Source: Streptosporangium album
Lineage (GTDB): Bacteria > Actinomycetota > Actinomycetes > Streptosporangiales > Streptosporangiaceae
Direction of reading: 5' to 3'
DNA length: 64,000 bases
NCBI RefSeq assembly: GCF_014203795.1
Contig: NZ_JACHJU010000001.1
Location: 1-64,000 of the forward strand
The notes beneath the pieces are model-generated. The model searched no databases. It was not told the origin of the DNA and worked only from the letters and a program-made list of their open reading frames with translations. Each line of letters opens with the position of its first letter. Within the stretch, counting starts at the first letter, position 1. The translations under genes were made by a program, and so were the position numbers. This document shows positions 38,399-47,436 of the stretch, piece by piece.

Positions 38399-39390
38399 GA
38401 ATCCCTGGCGAGACGGCGGACGCGGGCCACGTCGACGGTGTGGCCGAGGCCCGGCTGGGTGAGCGGCACGGCCACGACGCCGCCGACCACGCCGACCGGC
38501 GGGGTGACGATCTGCGCGCTGCGCGGCGGCTCGGCCACGTCGCAGGGGAGAGCGCAACCGGGCATGCTGGCCACGGCGACCGTGGCCGCCCGGGCGAGGC
38601 CGGTGCCCCGGCCTCCGGCGCAGGCGATCTTCCAGCCCGCCCGTACGGCGTGGTCGTGCACCTGCCGCGCCTCGTTCAGGGAGCCCAGGACATCGGGGCG
38701 GAGCAGCAGCGCCCGGCCCGCGTTCACGAGAATCGCCTCGTCGAGCTCGGCCAGTGAGGACACCTCCAGCAGGACGGCGGCGGCGACGCGCTCCTGCAGC
38801 TCGGCGTGCTCGGCGAGGTCGGCGAACGGGCGCTCGATGGACGAGAGCGTGTAGGCGTCCAGCGCCTCGAGGGCGCCGACGTCGGTGTAGGCGCCGCGGG
38901 CGTCCACGGCGATGCTCAGCGCGGGGTAGGCCTGGCGGACGGCCCGCAGCGGTTCGATGTCCCAGCCGGGATGGACGTCCAGGGTGATGTGGGCGTAGCC
39001 GGCGCAGACGTGGCGGTTCACCCGTGCGACCAGGCTCTCCAGGTTACGCTCGGCACCGATCCTGACGGTGGCCATCAATGAGGTACGGCTGCCGCCGAGT
39101 GCGTGGGAGAGCGGCACACCGCGCATCCTCGCCCACAGATCCCAGCAGGCCATGTCGGCGGCCGAGCCTCCGGGCAGGACGCCCAGTTCGTCCGGATGCT
39201 CCCAGTCGACACCGATCAGTGCCCCGGCGAGCAGCTCCTCCAGAGCCGCCCAGGTCTTGGGAGCGGGGTCGACGACCTCTCCCCAACCGGTCATGCCGCC
39301 ATGGTCGGTGAGCCGGACGAGGATGCTCTCCGGCCGCCTGCCGTACGGCAGGACCAGGCGGAACACCTCAAGCTCACGCACGCGTGGCAT
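38386..39390 (-). CDS. Enolase-superfamily protein, OSBS/MLE-like with altered active site
   Basis: 334 aa, usual length for the muconate-lactonising/o-succinylbenzoate synthase group. The capping domain and barrel are recognisable (GWGEVVD, AADMACWDLWARMRGVPLSHALGG, HITLDVHPGWDIEPLRAVR, VDARGAYT, SSIERP, ARQVHDHAVRAGWKIACAGG). The second-strand KxK pair is T136 and D138, the third metal ligand region reads LEVS instead of LDES, and the lysine after it is replaced (LLRPDV). So catalysis of the normal type is doubtful. ATG with GAGGGGGG upstream. No other menaquinone genes nearby. Confidence 0.8.
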   Translation of the reverse strand: MPRVRELEVFRLVLPYGRRPESILVRLTDHGGMTGWGEVVDPAPKTWAALEELLAGALIGVDWEHPDELGVLPGGSAADMACWDLWARMRGVPLSHALGGSRTSLMATVRIGAERNLESLVARVNRHVCAGYAHITLDVHPGWDIEPLRAVRQAYPALSIAVDARGAYTDVGALEALDAYTLSSIERPFADLAEHAELQERVAAAVLLEVSSLAELDEAILVNAGRALLLRPDVLGSLNEARQVHDHAVRAGWKIACAGGRGTGLARAATVAVASMPGCALPCDVAEPPRSAQIVTPPVGVVGGVVAVPLTQPGLGHTVDVARVRRLARDSYAA

Positions 39391-39413
39391 GGACCCCCCT
39401 CGATCTCTGCTCG

Positions 39414-39443
39414 GAAAAACGCGAATCCCGCCCAAAGGCGGGA
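39414..39443 (-). terminator. Rho-independent terminator of the MFS gene
   Basis: On the minus strand a 7-bp stem (TCCCGCC/GGCGGGA, 4-nt loop) is followed within a few bases by GTTTTTC. It lies between the MFS stop (39495) and the enolase-like start (39390), so it ends MFS transcription. Confidence 0.65.
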
Positions 39444-39494
39444 CTCACCCCCAACACGGGGAAAGGTGACGTTCTTCCCATGGTGCCACGTTAG

Positions 39495-40847
39495 TTAAGT
39501 CCTGACCCTGCCCGCGACCAGGGCGCCCGTGGCCGCCAGCAGCGAGGCCAGCGCGAAACACAGCACGTAGGTGGAGGCGGCGGCGCCCAGTGCCGCCAGG
39601 ATCGCACCGGTGACCGCGACCGAGACGACCGTGTAGACCGACTCGCCGACGCCCAGTGACGCGCTGTTCTCCCCCTCCTCTCCGGGGCGCGACAGCTCCA
39701 GGACGAGCACCGACAGCGTCGGATACACGATCCCCATGCCGAGGCCCAGGACGATCTCACCGAGGAAGGCGGTGGCCACCGGGACCACGGCGAACACGGT
39801 CAGTCCCATCAGTGCGAGACCCGAGGCGATCAGCACGGAGCCGGCGCGCAGGACCAGGACGCGGTCGAACCGTCTGCGCCCCACGACCCACGAGCCGAAC
39901 GACCAGCTCAGCGCGCCGCCGGTCAGAGTGAGCCCGGCCATGGTGAGCGACAGGCCGCGCTCCTCGTTGAGCATCAGCGGCAGGAACGCCTCACCGCCGA
40001 TGGCCGCGCCCGCCGCGATCCCCCGCAGGGTGATCACCGAGGGCAGTCCGCGGGCGGCGCTCAGCGTGCCCGCGGGGAGCAGCCGGGGCAGCGACGCGGC
40101 CAGCACGGCCAGACCGGCGAGCAGCAGAATCAGCCCGGCGCCCCGGGCCGCTCCGCCGTACTGCATGAGCGCCGCGCCGACCGCGGTCAGCACCGCCCAG
40201 CCCAGCCGCCTCACGATCGAGGAGCGCGCTCCCGGCGACGGCCGGTCCGACATCGGCGCGGTGGCCAGGCCACGCCAGAGCAGCAGCGCGGCCGGGAGGA
40301 TGAACGCCGTCACCCCGATGAAGACCCAGCGCCAGCCCGCGTTCTCCACCACCAGGCCGGTGATGGCCGGACCGATCATGGAGGGCACCACCCAGGCGGT
40401 GGCGAAGATCGAGAACACCCGGGGGTGGATCTCCGCCGGGTAGACCCGCGAGACCACGACGTACATCGAGACCTGGAAGAGGCCTCCCCCGAAACCCTGG
40501 ACGAACCGGCCCGCGACGAACAGGTCCATGGTCGGCGCCGTCCCTGCGACGACCAGCCCGGCGGCGAACGCCGCCACGCCCGCCCAGAGTGGCCCGACCG
40601 GCCCCCTGGCGTCGCTCCATCGCCCGCCCAGCACCGTCGCGATCACTCCGGCTGCCATCGCCCCGCTGAACGCCAGCCCGTACAGCGCGTGCCCGTCCAG
40701 TTCGTCGGCCACGACCGGCATGGCGGTCGCCACCGCCAGATACTCGAAGGCGACCAGGGAGATGAGCGCCACCATGCCGACCGTCAGCGCGCGGTGACGC
40801 TCGGCGAAGATCCCGGCGGGCGGTGGCGAAGCCGTCGTCATAGTCAT
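39495..40847 (-). CDS. MFS transporter (drug efflux type)
   Basis: 450 aa with about 14 hydrophobic segments and the MFS loop-2/3 motif GGRWSDARGPVGPLWAG. FVQGFGGGLFQVSMYVV and WRWVFIGVTAFILPAALLL are typical of the DHA2-like pumps. Complete, unlike the two MFS relics elsewhere in the window. ATG at 40845-40847 or at 40839-40841. Substrate unknown; a TetR relic lies upstream on the same strand and may once have regulated another pump. Confidence 0.88.
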   Translation of the reverse strand: MTMTTASPPPAGIFAERHRALTVGMVALISLVAFEYLAVATAMPVVADELDGHALYGLAFSGAMAAGVIATVLGGRWSDARGPVGPLWAGVAAFAAGLVVAGTAPTMDLFVAGRFVQGFGGGLFQVSMYVVVSRVYPAEIHPRVFSIFATAWVVPSMIGPAITGLVVENAGWRWVFIGVTAFILPAALLLWRGLATAPMSDRPSPGARSSIVRRLGWAVLTAVGAALMQYGGAARGAGLILLLAGLAVLAASLPRLLPAGTLSAARGLPSVITLRGIAAGAAIGGEAFLPLMLNEERGLSLTMAGLTLTGGALSWSFGSWVVGRRRFDRVLVLRAGSVLIASGLALMGLTVFAVVPVATAFLGEIVLGLGMGIVYPTLSVLVLELSRPGEEGENSASLGVGESVYTVVSVAVTGAILAALGAAASTYVLCFALASLLAATGALVAGRVRT

Positions 40848-40895
40848 GATCGGACAGTACGGCCGCCGCCCCGGCCCGGACATCGGCCCCGGAGG

Positions 40896-41492
40896 TCAGC
40901 CCTTGGTCGTAGGACCCGCCTCGACATGGGAGGCCAGGCCGCGCAGGAGCAGGTCGAGACCGAACTCGAACCGCTCCGTGCCACCGGCCTCCATCAGGTT
41001 GTCGATCTGGCCGACGAGGTTGGGGAAACGGCCGGCGGGCAGGCTGCGGTAGAACGTCTCGATCTGGCCGAAGAACTCGCCCATGAAGCTCACCAGGTCC
41101 TTCCCGCTGGCCCGCTGCCTGCTGATGTAGAGGGACCCCTCGTAGGTGTCGGAGCAGACGTAGAGGCCGAGACGGTCGATCATTATGGCGGCGACCTTGG
41201 GTGGCACCCCGCCACCGAGCATGATGGCCAGCTGCGCCTCGGCTATCCGCAGCCCGTTGGGCCCGGTCGGGATGGTGGAGAGACCGACCTTGGCGATGTC
41301 GGCGTGGGCGCTGAACACGCGGAAAGATTCCATGACCAGCTCCCTGAGCTGCTCCAGCCAGCGCTCCGGATCGGGCTCGGGCACCTGGATCTCACCCATG
41401 ACCTCGTCGTAGATCAGGTCGAGGAGCTCCTCCTTGTTCTCCACGTGGGCGTAGAGGGAGGCGGGGCCGGTGCCGAGCTCCTGGGCGGCCCG
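40896..41492 (-). pseudogene. TetR-family regulator lacking its N-terminal DNA-binding half
   Basis: Coding similarity begins abruptly at AAQELGTGPASLYAHVENKEELLDLIYDE, the second half of the TetR helix-turn-helix, and continues through a full TetR C-terminal domain (...DNLMEAGGTERFEFGLDLLLRGLASHV). About 30 N-terminal residues with the first HTH helices and the start codon are gone. Immediately upstream the DNA becomes the fragment of an MFS gene on the other strand, so one deletion seems to have removed both 5' ends. Confidence 0.75.
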
Positions 41493-41759
41493 TCGAGCAT
41501 GATCCAGTGGCTCGGCGCCGGCTACACCCTGGCGATGGCCGTCGGCCTCATCACAGGCGGCCGCCTGGGAGACCTCTACGGCCGCAAGCGCATGTTCGCG
41601 ATCGGCACGCTCTTCTTCGGCCTGCTGGAGAAGGGCTGGACGTTCGAGGAGTCGATGCGGCTGACGATCTGGATCGAGGTCGGCCTGCTCGCCGTCACCT
41701 TCCTCGCCGCTTTCCTGCTCCCGCTCCGCGCCCGGCCCGAGGAAAACGCCGGTCACTGA
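41490..41759 (+). pseudogene. MFS (DHA2-like) transporter fragment with two deletions
   Basis: About 90 codons. The segment SSMIQWLGAGYTLAMAVGLI then GGRLGDLYGRKRMFAIGT matches the second and third membrane segments of DHA2 pumps. At about 41620 it jumps in frame to a C-terminal part (LLEKGWTFEESMRLTIWIEVGLLAVTFLAAFLLPLRARPEE). The first segment and some 350 middle residues are missing. It was probably the pump controlled by the adjacent TetR relic. Confidence 0.75.
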
Positions 41760-41873
41760 GCGCGCCGCGGCCAGGACAGACGGACCGGCCACGGAGACAC
41801 GTCCCGGGAAGGACATGCGCCGGCGCGGACCGGTTTCCTCCTGGTCCGCGCCGTGCCGACGTGAAGCTCGATC

Positions 41874-42479
41874 TCAGCTGGCGCCGGGAACCGTGACGTT
41901 GCGCGCCTTGAAGTCATAGCCGCTGTTCAGGGCCTTCTGCTTCAGGGCATCCAGGGAGTTCTTGGTGGCGTCGAGGTCGGCCCCCGTGGCCGTACCGCCC
42001 TTGAGCTTGCCGGTGAGGCCGGCGACACTGTTCGAGACCGCCTGGACGCCCTTGCACAGCGTCGGGTTGGCCACGGCGAAGCCCTTGGCGATCTTCATCT
42101 CGTGGAGGGCGAAGGCACCGGCCACGGCGGCCTTCAGGAAGGTGCGCGTCCGCTTATCCGCTCCCGTCTGGAAGCCGCCGCTACGCAGCGGCTTGTAGAT
42201 GTAGCGATAGAACGCCCCCAGCCCCAGACCCGCGTGCAACGCGAAGCGCGTCTTGGCGAATCGCCTGGCGTTCGCCTGCTGCGGGCACTCCCCGTTGTAC
42301 TCCTGGCCGACCTTCACGTCCTCCGCGGCCGGCGGGGCGCTCGCGGCCGCGGGGGGCGGGACCACCGCACCCTGAGGCACCGCGACGGGCGGCTTGTCGC
42401 CGCCGCACCCGCTGAGCAGCGCCATCGCCAGCATTGCCGCTACCGGGACGGTAGCGAACCGGGCCTTCCGTACAGCCAT
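41874..42479 (-). CDS. Putative lipoprotein of unknown function
   Basis: 201 aa. A signal peptide with lipobox LLSGC places the modified Cys near residue 25. It is followed by a Pro/Ala-rich linker and a helical domain containing two further cysteines (GECPQQ, PTLCKG) that could form a disulfide. No known family recognised. ATG at 42477-42479 has GGGGGAA just upstream; ATG at 42489 is an alternative. Monocistronic, with about 190 bases of non-coding DNA on its upstream side. Confidence 0.78.
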   Translation of the reverse strand: MAVRKARFATVPVAAMLAMALLSGCGGDKPPVAVPQGAVVPPPAAASAPPAAEDVKVGQEYNGECPQQANARRFAKTRFALHAGLGLGAFYRYIYKPLRSGGFQTGADKRTRTFLKAAVAGAFALHEMKIAKGFAVANPTLCKGVQAVSNSVAGLTGKLKGGTATGADLDATKNSLDALKQKALNSGYDFKARNVTVPGAS

Positions 42480-42670
42480 CTGTTCCCCCATGGAATCTCA
42501 TGGCGCTAAGATCCGCACCCCTCCCCCCTTTCCCCTTTGTAGTCGTATCGAAACAGAGAGTGACGATATCGGACCGGCGCGTCCGCCCCCCATGGCCGTC
42601 GCATGCGACGACCGCCAAGTGGGACGCTCTGGCAGGGGCGGGCCTCCGTGCCACCCTCGCCAGAGCGGGA

Positions 42671-43828
42671 TCACGTGGCCGTGCGCTCCAGCTCGCGCTC
42701 GGCCCACTGGCCGATGTCGCGGCGCTCGATCGCGGCGGCCATCAGACCGGGGAAGGCGTCGGGGGTGCAGGCGAAGGCCGGCACCCCCAGGGCGGCCAGG
42801 GCGGCGGCGTTGTCACGGTCGTAGAAGGGCGCGCCCTCATCCGACAGCGCGAGCAGCACGATGACCTGCACTCCGGCCGCGGTCATCTGGGCGACCCTGC
42901 GGAGCATCTCCTCCCGGACGCCGCCCTCGTAGAGGTCGCTGATCAGGATGAAGATCGAGTCGGTGGGCCGGGTGATGAGGCCCTGACTGTAGGCGATGGC
43001 CCGGTTGATGTCGGTGCCACCGCCGAGCTGGGTGCCGAACAGCAGCTCGACCGGGTCGTGGAGCTGGTCGGTGAGGTCGACGACCGCGGTGTCGAAGACG
43101 ACCAGCGAGGTCCTGAGCGAGCGCATCGAGGCCAGCACCGCGCCGAAGACGCTCGAATAGACGACGGAGGCGGCCATCGAGCCGCTCTGGTCGATGCAGA
43201 GCACGACCTCGCGCTGGACGGCCCGCTGCCTCCTGCCGTACCCGACCAGCCTGGAGGGCACCACGGTGTTCCGCTCAGGCAGGTAGTTCTTCAGGTTGGC
43301 ACGGATCGTACGGTCCCAGTCGATGTCGGCGACCCGCCTGGGCCGGTGGGTCCGCGCCGACCGGTCCAGCGCGCCGGTGACGGCCGCCTTCGTCTTCTGC
43401 ACCAGCCGCCGTTCCAGCTCGGAGACGACCTTGCGGACCAGCGCGCGGGCCGACTCGCGTGCCTTCTCCGGCATCACCCGGTTGAGCGACAGCAGCGTGC
43501 CGACCATGTGGACGTCGGGCTCGACCGCCTCCAGCATCTCCGGCTCCAGCAGCAGCCTGGTCAGGTTCAGCCGCTCGACGGCGTCCTTCTGCATGACCTG
43601 GACGACGGTCGAAGGGAAGTAGGAGCGGATGTCGCCCAGCCAGCGCGCCACTCTGGGAGCCGAGGCCCCCAGGCCCCCGCTCCGTTCGCCCGGCCCCTCG
43701 CCGTCACCGCCGTTGTAAAGGGCCGCCAGTGCACCGTCCATCTGGGCGTCGGTGCCGCCGAGCGCGCATCCGGTGCCGTCGGCGTCCCCGCCGAGCACCA
43801 GCCGCCAACGTCGCAGCCTCTCGTCCAT
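42671..43828 (-). CDS. VWA-domain protein of the MoxR/DUF5682 operon
   Basis: 385 aa. The C-terminal von Willebrand A domain has the MIDAS motif DQSGSM, followed by GGGTDI and LISDLYEGG. The N-terminal helical part (VEPDVHMVGTLLSLNRVMPEKARESARALVRKVV) is typical of the VWA partner in MoxR systems. Likely a metal-dependent adaptor working with the MoxR ATPase. ATG start overlaps the DUF5682 stop (TGATG), with GGAGG 7 nt upstream. Last gene of the operon. Confidence 0.88.
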   Translation of the reverse strand: MDERLRRWRLVLGGDADGTGCALGGTDAQMDGALAALYNGGDGEGPGERSGGLGASAPRVARWLGDIRSYFPSTVVQVMQKDAVERLNLTRLLLEPEMLEAVEPDVHMVGTLLSLNRVMPEKARESARALVRKVVSELERRLVQKTKAAVTGALDRSARTHRPRRVADIDWDRTIRANLKNYLPERNTVVPSRLVGYGRRQRAVQREVVLCIDQSGSMAASVVYSSVFGAVLASMRSLRTSLVVFDTAVVDLTDQLHDPVELLFGTQLGGGTDINRAIAYSQGLITRPTDSIFILISDLYEGGVREEMLRRVAQMTAAGVQVIVLLALSDEGAPFYDRDNAAALAALGVPAFACTPDAFPGLMAAAIERRDIGQWAERELERTAT

Positions 43829-46260
43829 CACGTCGCCTCCATCTTCCCCAGGATCATCAGCACGGTCCGCACGGCCGCCGCCGCGCGTTTCTCGTCGAGC
43901 TCCGCCGCGACCGCCGCGTCCGGGGCCGCCCCGGTCGCGAGCGAGCGGACCCGCGAGCCGATCGAGCGCCGCTCCGGCGCGGCGAAGGCGCCGAACGTCC
44001 TGCGGAGCAGAGGCAGCACGTCGACGAACGTCTCCGGGGCCAGCCCGGTGAGCCATCCGTCGACCAGCGCGAGCAGCCGGGCGTCGTGGACGAGCAGCAG
44101 TCCGCCACCCGACAGGAACCCCTCGATCCAGGCCGCCGCCCGGGCCGGTGGATGCCCGGCCGACATCGCCCGGGACATCCGCGGGCCCACCGATGCGGCG
44201 TCGAGGTCCCCGGCGTCCAGCAGGATCCGGATGAGCCGCCCCTCGATCAGGCCGTGCAGGTCGGAACGGCCCGACGCCCCGCGCAACGTGGCCAGCCACC
44301 GCGCCTGTGGCGACTCCTGTCCGGCGGCTCCGTCGAGCAGGGCCACCGCGGCGTGCACCCCGTCGACGTGGCGCAGCAGGTCGCGCGCGGCATCGTCGTC
44401 CAACCCGGTGACCGCTCCGCCCAACCCCACGCAGACCCTGCTGAGCAGGGCGTCGACGATGGTGGCCAGGCCGGCGGCGGGAGTGCCGCGCACGTCGCCG
44501 TAACGCTGGGCGCGGACCATCGCGGGAAGCGCCGCCATCAGGTGCGTGACGTCGCTGTCGAGTGCGGCCCGTGCCGACAGCGCCTCCAGCACGTACGGCA
44601 GCGCATCCGGCAGGTCGGCGAGCAGGCAGCGCTCCACCAGCCCGGTGAGCCCGGCCAGCGTGACCCCGGGCGTGCTCTCCCGCCCGCCGTGGAGCGCCGG
44701 GGAACCCGGCCCCGCCGCCGTCCCCGCGCCTGCCCGTGACGCGGCCGGATCCGACACCCGCCCTCCGTCCGCGAGGTCGCGGACACGGGCGGTGGCAGCG
44801 GCGGGGACCGTGGTGCCCCAGGCGCCCGCCTCGATCAGGTCGATGTCGAACTCGGGGCGCCAGGTGAGCGTCCACGACTCGCGGAAGGTGCCCTTGCCCC
44901 GGCTCTCCTGAGGTGTCCCCCACTCCACGCCGAGCAGCCGCAGCCGGTGCAGCAGCCTGCTGCGCTCCAGGTCCAGCGGTTTGCGCAGGTCGAGGTCGTG
45001 CTCGCGGCCCAGAGCCTCCGGCTTGAGCTTCAGCCGTCGCTGCTCCTCGCGGAGGTGGCGCTGGAGAGGGACCATCGGGGTCGCGTCGGGAACGTGGCCG
45101 AGCCTCTCCCCCACGACCATGCGCCGCTGGACCAGCTCCGTCGGCAGGTCGTCACCCTCACACAGGACGGCCCTGACCGCCTCGGTGACCTCCGCCAGCC
45201 CGGCCAGCGGCCGTCCCCGGAGCACGGCCAGGCTCTGTGTCAGTCGCACCGCCTCGATGACGTGCGCCGAGGAGACCGGCAGGTCCTCCTCGCGCAACAC
45301 CCCGGCCGCCGCGGTCAGCCATCGCTCCACCGGACGGTCGGCGGAGGCGAACAGGTGGTGGTACCAGCCCGGCGAGGTCACTCCCGCGCCGTAGCCACTC
45401 CAGGCGGCCAGCCGCCCGTACGTCCAGGGCACCCAGGTCATCTCGGCCTTCACCTTGGGCAGCCCCCGCAGCAGCGCGTCGTCGGCCTTCACCGTGGGCA
45501 GCCCGCTCCCCCACGCGGCGCCCTCCGCCGGATCCCCCGCCAGCGCGGGCACGTGCCAGGCCCCGCATACGACGGCGATCCGCTCGAACCCGTCCTTGAG
45601 CGCCCTGCGGATCGTGCGGCGCATGAAGGCCTCCCGCCGGGCCTCCCGCGTGTCGGCCACGTGCCCCTCACGGACCGCCGCCATCGCTTCGGCGATCACC
45701 TGGAACGGAGTGTCCCCCCGGTGCTCGACCACGTCCTCCCACCAGCGCTCCGGGTCGTCGTATCCGGCCGCGCGGGCGAGCGCCCCGATCGGGTCGGTCC
45801 GTACGGCCGGCACTCCGGCGTCCGGCCCCTCCCCGGCCCGCGGCCCCGCGGCCCCGGGACCCGCGCCCTCAGGTCGCCCGTCCCCGGCTTCCGCGCCCTC
45901 CGGGGCGCCGTCCCGCCGCCCCTCCCCCGGCTCCCCCGACTCGGAGGCGAGGCTGTGGACGGCGGGCAGGTCGCAGAAGCGGACCGGGACACCCGCCCCC
46001 GCGGCGTGGCAGATCGCCTGCCACTCGGGCGAGAAGACCGCGAACGGCCAGAACGCCGCCTTGGACGGCTCTCCCGGCACGTGGGCCAGCAGCGCCACCG
46101 GGGGCTGGAGGCCGGGGTCCTTGGCCAGCTCCACCAGCTCGTCGGCCTCGGGCGGCCCCTCGATGAGAACGATGTCCGGCTTGAGCCGGTCCAGCTCCTG
46201 AACGAGGGACCGCGCCGAGCCCGGTCCGTGATGCCGGACTCCCAGCACGGAGACGCTCAT
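43828..46260 (-). CDS. DUF5682 family protein
   Basis: 810 aa. Starts MSVSVLGVRHHGPGSARSL, then IVLIEGPPEADELV, the DUF5682 hallmark. HHGPGS and EGPPE recall the metal-site residues of TIKI/ChaN-like hydrolases, which is my inference. Disordered Gly/Pro/Glu insert at about 115-150; long helical C-terminal part. Always found with MoxR ATPase and VWA genes. ATG with GGAGG 6 nt upstream; 108-bp gap to the MoxR gene. Confidence 0.86.
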   Translation of the reverse strand: MSVSVLGVRHHGPGSARSLVQELDRLKPDIVLIEGPPEADELVELAKDPGLQPPVALLAHVPGEPSKAAFWPFAVFSPEWQAICHAAGAGVPVRFCDLPAVHSLASESGEPGEGRRDGAPEGAEAGDGRPEGAGPGAAGPRAGEGPDAGVPAVRTDPIGALARAAGYDDPERWWEDVVEHRGDTPFQVIAEAMAAVREGHVADTREARREAFMRRTIRRALKDGFERIAVVCGAWHVPALAGDPAEGAAWGSGLPTVKADDALLRGLPKVKAEMTWVPWTYGRLAAWSGYGAGVTSPGWYHHLFASADRPVERWLTAAAGVLREEDLPVSSAHVIEAVRLTQSLAVLRGRPLAGLAEVTEAVRAVLCEGDDLPTELVQRRMVVGERLGHVPDATPMVPLQRHLREEQRRLKLKPEALGREHDLDLRKPLDLERSRLLHRLRLLGVEWGTPQESRGKGTFRESWTLTWRPEFDIDLIEAGAWGTTVPAAATARVRDLADGGRVSDPAASRAGAGTAAGPGSPALHGGRESTPGVTLAGLTGLVERCLLADLPDALPYVLEALSARAALDSDVTHLMAALPAMVRAQRYGDVRGTPAAGLATIVDALLSRVCVGLGGAVTGLDDDAARDLLRHVDGVHAAVALLDGAAGQESPQARWLATLRGASGRSDLHGLIEGRLIRILLDAGDLDAASVGPRMSRAMSAGHPPARAAAWIEGFLSGGGLLLVHDARLLALVDGWLTGLAPETFVDVLPLLRRTFGAFAAPERRSIGSRVRSLATGAAPDAAVAAELDEKRAAAAVRTVLMILGKMEAT

Positions 46261-46368
46261 GGGCGGCCTCCGGCCATGGGGATGTCCGGTCGCGTGGCCG
46301 GCCCCGCACCGCGGCTGCCGTCACGCGGGGTGATCGCCGCGAAACGGGACGGCCCCGTCTCGGCGGCC

Positions 46369-47436
46369 TCAGCCCGCGTCACGGCAGGCCCGGTAGAAGT
46401 CGCGCCAGTCCTGGCGCTCGCGGACGACGGTCTCGAGGTATTCCCGCCAGACGACGCGGTCGGAGACCGGATCCTGGACCACGGCACCGACGATTCCCGC
46501 GGCCACGTCGGAGGGGCGGAGCACGCCGTCGCCGAAATGGGCGGCCAGGGCGATGCCGTTGGTGAGGACGGAGATGGCCTCGGCGGTGCTGAGGGTGCCG
46601 CTGGGAGACTTGACCTTGGTCCGGCCGTCCTCGGTGACGCCGGTGCGCAGCTCACGGAAGACCGTGACGACGCGGCGGATCTCCGCGAGGCCGGTCATGG
46701 TCTCGGGCAGCTCCAGGGATCGGCCGAGCTGGTCGACGCGGCGGGAGACGATGTCCACCTCCTCCTCGGCGGTGGCGGGGACCGGCAGCACCACGGTGTT
46801 GAACCTGCGGCGCAGGGCGCTGGACAGGTCGTTGACCCCCCGGTCGCGGTCGTTGGCGGTGGCGATGACGTTGAACCCGCGCGAGGCCTGGACCTCCTCG
46901 TTGAGCTCGGGGATCGGCAGGGTCTTCTCCGACAGCACGGTGATCAGCGCGTCCTGCACGTCGGAGGGCATGCGGGTCAGCTCCTCCACCCGGGCGAGGC
47001 GGCCCTCGGCCATCGCGCGCATCACCGGGCTGGGGGTGAGCGCCTGCCGGGAGGGGCCCTCCGACAGCAGGCGGGCGTAGTTCCAGCCGTAGCGGATGGC
47101 CTCCTCGGCCGTGCCCGCCGTCCCCTGCACCAGCAGAGTGGAGTCACCGCTGATCGCGGCGGCCAGATGCTCCGACAGCCAGGTCTTGGCGGTGCCGGGC
47201 ACGCCGAGCAGCAGCAGCGCGCGGTCGGTGGCCAGGGTCGCCACCGCCACCTCCACGATGCGGCGGGGCCCGATGTACTTCGGGGTGATCTGGTCGCCGT
47301 CGCCGAGGATGTAGCAGGTCACCGCCCAGGGGGACAGTTTCCAGCCCGGCGGCCGGACCCGGTCGTCGCTTTTGGCCAGGATCGCCAGCTCGTCGGCGTA
47401 CTGGTCTTCGGCATGGGCCCGCAGAACCGTTGTCAC
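46369..47436 (-). CDS. MoxR-type AAA+ ATPase
   Basis: 355 aa. Walker A GVPGTAKT, Walker B region VEELTRMPSDVQDAL, sensor 1 IATAND and arginine-finger region SALRRRFN. MoxR ATPases act as chaperones that remodel or activate partner proteins, usually together with VWA proteins. GTG start overlaps the upstream DUF5691 stop by 4 nt and has AAGGAGC just before it. Confidence 0.92.
   Translation of the reverse strand: MTTVLRAHAEDQYADELAILAKSDDRVRPPGWKLSPWAVTCYILGDGDQITPKYIGPRRIVEVAVATLATDRALLLLGVPGTAKTWLSEHLAAAISGDSTLLVQGTAGTAEEAIRYGWNYARLLSEGPSRQALTPSPVMRAMAEGRLARVEELTRMPSDVQDALITVLSEKTLPIPELNEEVQASRGFNVIATANDRDRGVNDLSSALRRRFNTVVLPVPATAEEEVDIVSRRVDQLGRSLELPETMTGLAEIRRVVTVFRELRTGVTEDGRTKVKSPSGTLSTAEAISVLTNGIALAAHFGDGVLRPSDVAAGIVGAVVQDPVSDRVVWREYLETVVRERQDWRDFYRACRDAG

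Noticed and set aside
41490..41759. Functional small MFS-like protein
   Set aside because: It contains only one loop region and a C-terminal piece of a 14-span pump, with no start signal.
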